Assembly: GCA_036276235.1 (NCBI GenBank)
Contig: DATBDZ010000241.1
Location: 1-14,447, forward strand
From: JANWHF01 sp036276235
Lineage (GTDB): Bacteria; Planctomycetota; Phycisphaerae; Tepidisphaerales; Tepidisphaeraceae
DNA: 14,447 bases
Direction of reading: 5' to 3'
Part shown: one piece after another, positions 6,306 to 13,200 of the stretch
Numbering within the stretch: position 1 is the first letter of the stretch
Layout of the letters: every line of letters begins with the position of its first letter
Made by a program: the position numbers and the translations under genes
Notes under the pieces: model-generated
Database searches by the model: none
The model's input: only the letters and a program-made list of their open reading frames with translations
Told to the model about the DNA's origin: nothing

Positions 6306-7553
6306 GTGGCCGATCGCAAAGACAATCAGCTTGCCAAAGTTCGCCGCGCGGGTTTGTTCAGCACGACGCCGGTGAGAGCCGTCGTTGAATCGCTGGAGAA
6401 TCGCCAGCTATTGCACGGGTTTGGCTTTGGCGGATTTGGGTTCGGCGGGCACGGGTTTGGTCACGAAGCCAACACCATCGAATTCGATCAAGCGCCGGCA
6501 GCCGTGCAAACGGGCCTCACCACGCTCGCATCGACCGATAAACTGACGGCGCCGGCCGCCACGCAGACGGTTTTTCTGGGCAACAGCAATGGCATCGAAA
6601 CCTACAGCGTCGATCTCACCGGCACCGGAACGGAGAGCATTCTGACGGTCGATCAGACCGGCGCGGCCGTTACCGCCGCGACGAATGGGAGCATTACCTG
6701 GGCCGTCCTCAATGGCACCGGCACCGGCAGCGATACCGCGGCGGCAAGCGAGATTGCCGCCATCGCGACGGCACTGAGTCTCACCGCGCCGACCGACACC
6801 ACGAATGTCCTGGTGAAGACCGCATCCAACGGCAACATCACCTACACGATCAAGCTGCCCAAGAGCGACAGCAGCACGACGACGCATCTGCGCAATATCG
6901 TGATCACCGTCGATTCCAACGGAAACCCGGTCGGCAATCAGAACATCCCCTTCAGCGCGATGCCGACGACGATCCAGGCCGCGCTCAATACCAATCGCCC
7001 CAGCGGCGCAACCGCGCTCGACACGACTTCGACGCAAAACGTGAAAGTCCGCACGCACAGTGGCGTGACAACCTACTCGACGGACTTCACCACCAGCGGC
7101 ACAACGACGACGGTAACGGTAAGCGCCGCCGGCGCACTGACGAAATTGCCCAGCCACAGCAGCACCACATTCGGCGCGCTGAGCACTGCGGTGCAGACTG
7201 AATTGCAAACGCTGGCGACAGCGGACGGCGTCGCCGGCACCATCGCCTCAACGCAGACGGTGGACGCCTACGACGAAGCCAACGGCACCACGATCTACAG
7301 CGTCACCATGCAAGCCAGCAAGACCGGCGACAGCGGCGCCACCTATACGTTCAACCTCACGATCTCAGTAGACGAAAACGGTAACCCGACAACCCTGCCG
7401 CGCGATGCCGGCTCCGGCGATAACTCGGGTGACAGCGGAGACAACTCCGGCAACGGTGGCGGCGGCAACTTCTTCGGCGACCATTTCGGCGGCTTCACCG
7501 GCTCCAGCTTCGGCGGATTCGGATTCTTCGGTTTCCGAAGGCATGGGCACTAA
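6306..7553 (+). CDS. LExRxLL surface protein with four PepSY-like repeats
   Basis: The 415-residue protein starts at GTG 6306, five bases after a strong GGAGGT. The N-terminus is basic and carries VESLENRQLL (27-36), the planctomycete LExRxLL export-type motif, without a classical signal peptide. A Gly/Phe/His-rich segment (about 38-53) follows. Four degenerate repeats of about 65-85 residues lie near 58-123, 129-212, 214-283 and 286-366. Each reads: a helix such as PAAVQTGLTTLA, a variable strand (ATQTVF), an aromatic strand like GIETYSVDL or GTTIYSVTM, and a closing strand plus turn such as ISVDENGNP. That order matches the PepSY-like fold, in which such units often act as inhibitors or binding modules; the match is by pattern only. 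The C-tail (about 367-415) is again Gly/Phe/His-rich and ends FFGFRRHGH. Thr and Ser are abundant and there are no cysteines. Function unknown. Confidence 0.88.
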   Translation: MADRKDNQLAKVRRAGLFSTTPVRAVVESLENRQLLHGFGFGGFGFGGHGFGHEANTIEFDQAPAAVQTGLTTLASTDKLTAPAATQTVFLGNSNGIETYSVDLTGTGTESILTVDQTGAAVTAATNGSITWAVLNGTGTGSDTAAASEIAAIATALSLTAPTDTTNVLVKTASNGNITYTIKLPKSDSSTTTHLRNIVITVDSNGNPVGNQNIPFSAMPTTIQAALNTNRPSGATALDTTSTQNVKVRTHSGVTTYSTDFTTSGTTTTVTVSAAGALTKLPSHSSTTFGALSTAVQTELQTLATADGVAGTIASTQTVDAYDEANGTTIYSVTMQASKTGDSGATYTFNLTISVDENGNPTTLPRDAGSGDNSGDSGDNSGNGGGGNFFGDHFGGFTGSSFGGFGFFGFRRHGH

Positions 7554-7591
7554 CCGAACAAGCCAAGCGGTTTTCGTCCCCAAAGTTTAGC

Positions 7592-7609
7592 CGCCTTGCT
7601 TGCAAGGCG
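7592..7609 (+). terminator. Hairpin after the PepSY-like gene
   Basis: CGCCTTGC and GCAAGGCG form a perfect 8-bp stem with a TT loop, 39 bases after the stop codon. No T-run follows. A second inverted repeat, GAGCCAAG (7656-7663) and CTTGGCTC (7683-7690), lies further downstream. Confidence 0.45.
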
Positions 7610-7745
7610 CGTCCGACCGGATACGCGTTATTCAAGCACGGTCGCCGAGAGAAGCGAGCCAAGTCGCGCGGTGTAGTATTGTCTTGGCTCTGATGGAACA
7701 ATCCCCGCCGTTCCGAATCTTTCCGCGTTACATCCCGTTGCGCGG

Positions 7746-7751
7746 TAGAAT
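7746..7751 (+). promoter_or_regulatory. Possible -10 box of the five-helix membrane gene
   Basis: TAGAAT in the context GCGGTAGAATC ends nine bases before the ATG at 7761. The same GCG-purine-TAGAATC context precedes the transaldolase gene (8572-8577). No good -35 is seen. If real, transcription starts about three bases before the ATG and the mRNA is nearly leaderless. Confidence 0.35.
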
Positions 7752-7760
7752 CGCAGCGGA

Positions 7761-8429
7761 ATGGACGATCGCGGCGCAATCCAAGCCCGAGTCTACTGGC
7801 AAGGTCTGGTCGCCCTTTGGTCTGGATTCGTCGTCGGATTCCTGATCTCTCTGGCGGGCGGCATCTATCTGCTCGTAAAGATCTATATCCCGCAAGACGG
7901 TTGGTGGGCAATTGTTCCGGGCATCATGTTTACGACGGCCGTTCCCTTTCTGGCCGCGGCGTGGATAGGGGTGTGTGCGTCGATCGCGGCGGATAAGTGG
8001 CATCATTGGCGCGGCTACGTCAGGTGCATGATTTGTGGTCAAGTGATGCGAGGCCGTCGCGTGCTATGCACGTGCCGGGACGAGCACCAGTTCAAGCCGG
8101 CGTGCCTCTCGCCCATTGCGCGCTGGCGGACAGCCCTACGACATTATCGCAAGCGACTTGGCGCCTTCATTTTCGGCCTGGCGGTCTTAGGCGTGATTTC
8201 AATTTCGCTTGACTATGCGTCGCCCAAACATCGCAGCCGCGCGCCATTCCACGACACATTCATTATCCACGTTGTTCTGTCGAACATCGTGTTCCTCATC
8301 GGCGAGTTTGTGGCAACGATCGCAAAGCGGGCTAAGCGACTCAAGCGATGGCGGCTGCGGTCAACGATCCTCGTGCACATGTTTGCTGGTTGGTCGATCA
8401 TAGGATGTATCATTCTGATCTTCACGTGA
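7761..8429 (+). CDS. Five-helix membrane protein with cysteine-rich loop
   Basis: The 222-residue protein has hydrophobic helices at about 13-43, 48-76, 133-150, 167-188 and 201-221. Between helices 2 and 3 is a basic loop carrying CMICGQ and then LCTCRDEHQFKPAC, that is CxxC, CxC and one further Cys with a neighbouring His. This looks like a small metal-binding, zinc-ribbon-like site, probably on the cytoplasmic side because the flanking residues are Arg/Lys-rich (RGYVR, RRVLC, RHYRKR). The last loop KRAKRLKRWRLR is also strongly basic. I do not recognise the family. It stands between a hairpin-ended gene and a palindromic element, so it is probably transcribed alone. The ATG at 7761 has only a GCGG-type weak ribosome binding site. 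Function unknown. Confidence 0.83.
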   Translation: MDDRGAIQARVYWQGLVALWSGFVVGFLISLAGGIYLLVKIYIPQDGWWAIVPGIMFTTAVPFLAAAWIGVCASIAADKWHHWRGYVRCMICGQVMRGRRVLCTCRDEHQFKPACLSPIARWRTALRHYRKRLGAFIFGLAVLGVISISLDYASPKHRSRAPFHDTFIIHVVLSNIVFLIGEFVATIAKRAKRLKRWRLRSTILVHMFAGWSIIGCIILIFT

Positions 8430-8436
8430 CGAGAAT

Positions 8437-8519
8437 TACGTGGCACAGGCGGCTCGCCCGTGATTCGGTGCGGCTTACCGCACCCATGGGCGAGCCGCGC
8501 GAGCCGCCCATGCTACGTA
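8437..8519. repeat. 83-bp palindromic repeat element
   Basis: The arms TACGTGGCACAGGCGGCTCGC (8437-8457, given as its 21 bases in two parts: TACGTGGCACAG and GCGGCTCGC) and 8499-8519 are inverted copies matching at 18 of 21 positions. Inside, GGTGCGG-CTTA-CCGCACC (8467-8484) forms a perfect 7-bp hairpin, and GGCTCGCCCGTG (8451-8462) pairs with CATGGGCGAGCC (8485-8496) with one G-T. It is a compact cruciform-type unit lying just after the five-helix gene and before the transaldolase promoter. It resembles dispersed GGCACAGGC-type intergenic repeats that I remember from planctomycete genomes; this needs a genome search. Confidence 0.75.
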
Positions 8520-8547
8520 CATATTGCATTTCCCGCGCGCTTCGTGC

Positions 8548-8577
8548 ATCACATATCCGCTGACGATGCGATAGAAT
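8548..8577 (+). promoter_or_regulatory. Probable promoter of the transaldolase gene
   Basis: TAGAAT (8572-8577) is a good -10. ATCACA (8548-8553) matches four of six -35 positions at an 18-base spacing. Transcription would start near 8584, giving a leader of about 34 bases that contains the ribosome binding site GAAAGGAA (8603-8610), seven bases before the ATG. Confidence 0.5.
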
Positions 8578-8617
8578 CATTCGCGACCTGCAACTTCCGC
8601 GCGAAAGGAACTCGACT

Positions 8618-9673
8618 ATGTCATTAAAATCATTGATCGCCTGCGGCACGAAGCTTTGGCTGGATTCTGTGGAACCGCAGGAGGTGGCTCGCAATCGGGC
8701 GATGGGGGCCAGTGGGGCGACGAGCAATCCGATCATCATTGCCGACATCATTAAGTCAGGGCATTACGACGAAAAAATCGTGCAGCTTGTGGACAAGGGG
8801 ATGGACGATGAGGCGATCGCCTGGGCGTTGGACGATCAGCTTGTGGCGGACGCGCAGAAAGTATTTCTGCCCGCCTGGGAGCAGACCAAAGGGAACGATG
8901 GGTATGTGAGCTTTGAGCTGGATCCGCTGTTGGAGGATGTGAGCAATCTGCCGCCGCGCGAGCAGGCTGTGAAGAAGTACATCGAGCTGGGAAAGAAATG
9001 GGCCGCCGGCCACAAGAATCGGATGATCAAGGTGCCGGCAACCGCCTACGGCCTGGACGCGCTGGAAGAGCTGGCGGCGGCGGGCATCACGCTCAATGTC
9101 ACGCTCATCTTCAGCGAGCGGCAATACAAGATCGCCCGCGATAACGTCTGGCGCGGCGCACAACGCCGCAAGAATGGTCTCGACAGCTTCAAGAGCGTCT
9201 ACAGCATCTTCGTCTCGCGCGTGGATGTGTACACGGAGAAGAACGTCCCGACGCTGGCGCCAGCGGCACAGGGTCTGGTCGGCATCGTCAACGCGAAGCG
9301 GCTGTGGAAGATGAACCAGGATTTCTGGAACGGGAAAGGCCTGAAGCTGCAGCAGGAGATCATCTTCGCCAGCACCGGCACCAAGAAGCCTACCGATCCG
9401 CCGGATAAGTACGTCGAGGCTCTGGCCGGCAGCGACATCCAAACCAACCCGCCAGCCACCAATGCGGCAGTCGACAAATTGAACAAGACGTATTCGCGCA
9501 AGGTCGATCAGATGCCGCCGGATGCGGTGCTGAAGGAGATCGATCAGAAGGTGGATCCGAAAAAGATGGAAGAAACCCTGATGCGCGAAGGCACGGCAAA
9601 ATTCGCCGACCCGCAGAAGGCGCTGATCAAGCAGATCGCGGAAAAGCGAGCGGCGCTAACGGCGACGAGGTAA
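8618..9673 (+). CDS. tal: Transaldolase
   Basis: Transaldolase moves a dihydroxyacetone unit between sedoheptulose 7-phosphate and glyceraldehyde 3-phosphate in the non-oxidative pentose phosphate pathway, in the cytoplasm. The 351-residue protein follows the TalA/TalB pattern: Asp16 in KLWLDS, Asn37 in GATSNPIII, Glu100 in SFELDP, the Schiff-base Lys138 in MIKVPAT, Asn160 and Thr162 in LNVTLIFS, and Ser196 in VYSIFVSRVD. IIFASTGTK is also typical. All expected catalytic residues are present. It is somewhat longer than the E. coli enzyme, with a basic insertion (RRKNGLDSFK) before the Ser196 strand and a charged C-terminal helix. It has its own promoter and a good ribosome binding site, and no pathway neighbours. 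A fragment of its 3' end is duplicated about 209 bases downstream. Confidence 0.96.
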   Translation: MSLKSLIACGTKLWLDSVEPQEVARNRAMGASGATSNPIIIADIIKSGHYDEKIVQLVDKGMDDEAIAWALDDQLVADAQKVFLPAWEQTKGNDGYVSFELDPLLEDVSNLPPREQAVKKYIELGKKWAAGHKNRMIKVPATAYGLDALEELAAAGITLNVTLIFSERQYKIARDNVWRGAQRRKNGLDSFKSVYSIFVSRVDVYTEKNVPTLAPAAQGLVGIVNAKRLWKMNQDFWNGKGLKLQQEIIFASTGTKKPTDPPDKYVEALAGSDIQTNPPATNAAVDKLNKTYSRKVDQMPPDAVLKEIDQKVDPKKMEETLMREGTAKFADPQKALIKQIAEKRAALTATR

Positions 9674-9677
9674 ATGA

Positions 9678-9712
9678 GTTTCAGGTTTCAGGTTTCGGGT
9701 TTCGAGTTTCAG
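9678..9712. repeat. Heptanucleotide repeat tract, five units
   Basis: Five consecutive units, GTTTCAG, GTTTCAG, GTTTCGG, GTTTCGA and GTTTCAG, begin four bases after the transaldolase stop codon. Confidence 0.9.
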
Positions 9713-9776
9713 GATCGGGGAAAGGGTTCTCGCTAGATCCTGAGTGGGAGTCGCCCCTGCTCGATCAACTCAAACC

Positions 9777-9810
9777 GAAGGAAACCCTGATGCGCGAAAG
9801 GCACGGCAAA
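9777..9810 (+). repeat. Duplicated fragment of the transaldolase 3' coding end
   Basis: GAAACCCTGATGCGCGAA at 9781-9798 is identical to 9572-9589 inside the transaldolase gene. The match continues as AGGCACGGCAAA in both, with one inserted A in the downstream copy. The first copy encodes ETLMREGTAK. The second follows the gene by about 100 bases and the extra A would break the frame. Confidence 0.85.
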
Positions 9811-9827
9811 GTTTGCAAACTTGTGCC
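9800..9827 (+). terminator. Hairpin downstream of transaldolase
   Basis: The perfect palindrome AAGTTTGCAAACTT (9809-9822) is extended by GGCAC (9800-9804) pairing with GTGCC (9823-9827), with a four-base bulge on the left arm. No T-run follows. It may end the transaldolase transcript or may simply be a by-product of the duplicated sequence. Confidence 0.35.
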
Positions 9828-10004
9828 TCCCCTGTCCTTTGGCAGGGTCCGAGAATAGCTCGTTGGCAGGCGTGAAACTCAAGTCTTCAAACCTCCGACA
9901 TCCTATTGCCGATAAATTCGCTGTGATCCCTGTTCCCGCTACAGTTTTCCTTTGACAAGATTGGGCGGTATCGATAACGTCTGAGCGGTATTCATCCTCC
10001 GGTC

Positions 10005-10068
10005 GTGCGGGGATAGAGCCGCACGGACGCATCGCCTGATGTTAGAGGCTTGGGCTCTGTCCGTTTTT
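10005..10068 (+). terminator. Double hairpin ending in TTTTT
   Basis: GTGCGG (10005-10010) pairs with CCGCAC (10019-10024). Then CGGAC (10024-10028) pairs with GTCCG (10059-10063), stacked on AGAG (10044-10047) with CTCT (10055-10058), directly before TTTTT (10064-10068). It could end transcription from the left or act as an attenuator in the leader of the surface gene starting at 10252. The stem has a large one-sided bulge, so strength is uncertain. Confidence 0.4.
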
Positions 10069-10109
10069 GAGTGAAAGCAGAGAGAAGCCGCGACGCCGGC
10101 ACGCCCCAG

Positions 10110-10151
10110 TACTGCGACCCCAAGGCATTGCAACCCTGGGTATTGCGAATT
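10110..10151. repeat. Three short direct repeats at 15-16 base spacing
   Basis: TACTGCGACCC (10110-10120), CATTGCAACCC (10126-10136) and TATTGCGAATT (10141-10151) share the core A-pyrimidine-TGC-purine-A. They lie about 100 bases upstream of the giant surface gene. They could be operator-like sites; chance similarity is not excluded. Confidence 0.35.
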
Positions 10152-10251
10152 GGCACAAACGATTTCGTAGAACGACCACACAGGTTTACAGCCGCCCCGA
10201 ATATATGCACCATGGACCTGACCTGAAGGCGGCTGGGGAGTAAAACTCACG

Positions 10252-13200
10252 ATGTTCTTGCGCCGCCACTCCGATACACACCCGTCGTCTGAATCGTCAA
10301 AGAAGACGAAGCGCGCCGCCCGGCGCGCGTCTGCAGTGAGGGCAGCAATTCAAGCGCTGGAGTCGCGCATTTTGCTGACCACTTTGCATTCGGGAGATGC
10401 CTTTGACTTCCAGGACGCGCAGGGAAATGTCGAGCGCGTCAAGGTGAATGGAAACCTCACCGCCGAAGTCGTCGGCGCGGAAGTCGATCCGCTGACCAAC
10501 CGAATCCAGTTGATCAACATGCCGGGGATGTTGAACAACTCGATCCCGCTGAACGGCGGTATTCTCACGCCCCAGGGCGCGCAGGTTATTGGAAACGTCA
10601 CGGGCGCGGGTGTCAGTCCGGCGACGGTCGCCGCGTTGGCGAGCGATCCGTCCAATGGCGCGCTCTATGGCCTGATCGTGTTCAAGCCGCAAAGCACCGG
10701 CGGCGGGGGCGGAGGCCCGTCGTCAAACCTTGTGAACCTCCTCCAGATCAACAAGACCACTGGCGCGGCAACCGTCATTACCGAGTTTGGTGCGGCGATC
10801 GTGGCCGCGGCGAACGCGACGACAACACGATTCGACAGCGCCCCCGGCTCAACCCAGCCGCCGCAGGTCACCGGCGTGACAGCGGCCGCGTTTAACCCGA
10901 TCGACGGCCGGCTGTACTTCGTCGCGGTCGGCGGTCAAAGCAACATCCCGGTCTTAATGAGCATCGACGTCAATTCACTCAGCCTCGTTGCGGTGCCGGG
11001 AACATTCGTCAACGCTCCTCCGCCGGCCAACGTGACCTCCAACGTCACCGACATCAGCGCCCTGGTGTTCGATCAGACGGGCCCTGGCGCGGTGCGGCTG
11101 ATCGCGGCGGAGAATCCCAGCCCGTTTGCGATCGCCGCCGCTGCTGCCAGAAATGTCCAACCCGTCACGAGCTTCCTCCAAGTCAATCTGACCAACACCG
11201 ACGCTCTTAACGTCATCTTCCAGACCCAGCTTCAAGCCAACTCGATCACCGGCCTCTCGATCTACGGCGATGACCCCACCGCCCCTGACAATATCCTTTA
11301 TGGCACGGTCGCGGCGGCCGGCTCGGACATCGTTGGATCAAACGGGACCGGCGGCGGCGGCGGCGCAAACAATGGCGGCGGCGCGGCCACTGGCGCGGCG
11401 GCATCCGAAGGGCCGGGCACCGTTATCCAAGTCCATCTTCCGACGCTCGGCAATCCCGGATATGTCACCGGTTTTGGCCTGCTGTATACCATCGCCCAGC
11501 CCCCCATTCTCCAGGCCCCTCCCCCGCCTTCGCCGATCGAAACCACTCCCGGCGATCTGACGTACGACCCGACGCAGGTCGATCCGTTCACGGGTCACAT
11601 CGGGGCGCTGGTCGGCACCGACATCGTCACCGGCCAGTTATTCTTCGTCAGCACGTTCAATCGCGCGCCAAACGATTCAATCTACGCGATCTATATTGCG
11701 AATTCCGACGTGACCGGCTCAATCACCGTCGGCCAAGTCGCTGTTCCGACGCCGCAGAACGTTGGCCGTCGCACGATGACCCCATTTGGCGGCAGCATTG
11801 GCGTCATCCGTACAACGCCTACCGTGACCGTCCCCGCGCCGGCAGGTACCGGGGTAGCGATCCTGGGAGCGCGCACGTTGCTGCTACCCAATACGACCAA
11901 CACCGACAACGTCCCGATTATGACGGCGACGCTCGACTTCGGGCTGGGCGTGCTGCCCGTTGCCGCCGGCCAGGCACTGGGGCCAGGCCTATTCGTTGCG
12001 CCCGGCCAGATCGTGGGCAAATTCCTGTTCGGCGGAACCGTCACCGGCGTCGTCGATATTCCCGGCTCGATCGATGAGTTCTACGCCGGCTGGCTCTTGA
12101 CCGGAAACGCCCAGAACACAACTTCCACTCCCCCCAGCACAACCGATCCCACAGACCCGGGCGGAGTGGGTGGCGTAGCGCCGCCAGGGAACTTCAAAGT
12201 GGGCGGCGATATTCGCGATCTGATCGTCAAAGGTCCGATCGGAACCAGCAGTGCGTTCACCGGCAACAATACCACTCCCGCCCTGACAGCGCCTGGTTAC
12301 ACGACAGGCTTTGATCTGGTGGTGGGTGGCTCCATTGGAATGCTCAAGGCCGGCGGATCGATCGTCGGAAACGTTCATGCGCTGCATACTGCGACTTCCA
12401 CCCAGCCGCTGCTCGGCATCGATCAACAAGAGGCGGCCAATCCCGCGTGGAGTTTTGACAACGGACTACTGGGCGGCGATCCATTCCTCAACGATAATAG
12501 CTTCGCCACGCCGCAGTATTTGGGATCGATTCCCACGGCGGTCAACGGGCCTAATTCGGTGATTCAGTTGCACGGCGAGTTGCAGGCGATCCTGCCTCCG
12601 CCCCCGACTGCCCCCAACGATTTTGCCGACTACTATGGCCTGCCCATGCTCGCCGGGCAGTCGGTGGTCATGCAACTGGCCGATGTTGGCACGCCGATCA
12701 CGACGACGACGACGATCAATGGAGTCACGACGACGACCACCACCGTCTCGCCCTTAAGCGGATTGGCGCTGTTTCTGGGCGTTTTCGATCCAGACGGCCG
12801 CCTCGTCGCCACCGATTACAACGATACGCTGCCGGCGCTGATTGCCAATGAACCGTTCCGATTCACCGCCAACAAGCCAGGCGTGTACCGCCTTGCGGTG
12901 GCGTCCGAGGACAACATCACGTTCCAGGGAACAGGGACCAACGCCTTCCTGCAGGGAACGTTTGATTACACGCTGAAGGTTAGCAACGTCGGCGATCTAG
13001 GCATCGGCGCTATCGTCTCCAACACCACCATCTTTGATAACACGGAATCCGATTCCACCTCAGTGGGTGACCCGACCTTCGAGAACTCCTCCTTCGCGAC
13101 TCTGCACGGCGATATCGGCGCCATCGAGGCCACGCAAGATTTTGTCTCCCTTGCTTCCGACATTGTCACGACAGTGAACGGCACCACCGGCACCATCATC

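Larger units (their letters stand above)
9674..10251. other. 578-base noncoding stretch with repeats and hairpins
   Basis: No convincing gene is present on either strand. In order it contains the heptamer tract (9678-9712), a duplicated piece of the transaldolase 3' end (9777-9810), a hairpin (9800-9827), a double hairpin ending in TTTTT (10005-10068), and three short direct repeats (10110-10151) in the leader of the giant surface gene. A box like TAGAAC (10168-10173) could be a -10 for that gene, but its best -35 (TTGCGA, 10143-10148) is 19 bases away. Confidence 0.6.

Noticed and set aside
6408..7208. Minus-strand open frame of 266 codons
   Set aside because: Antisense to the PepSY-like surface gene; Arg/Gly-rich and without a start signal.
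8756..9442. Minus-strand open frame of 228 codons
   Set aside because: Antisense to transaldolase, whose catalytic residues are all intact.
10071..10226. Small plus-strand frame starting GTG, 51 codons, containing QYCDPKALQPWVLRIG
   Set aside because: No ribosome binding site was seen, it lies directly after the TTTTT hairpin, and part of it is the short direct repeats. It might be a coding remnant but cannot be supported.
9939..10250. Minus-strand frame of 103 codons upstream of the giant surface gene
   Set aside because: Composition is not protein-like, there is no ribosome binding site, and it overlaps the hairpin and repeat region.
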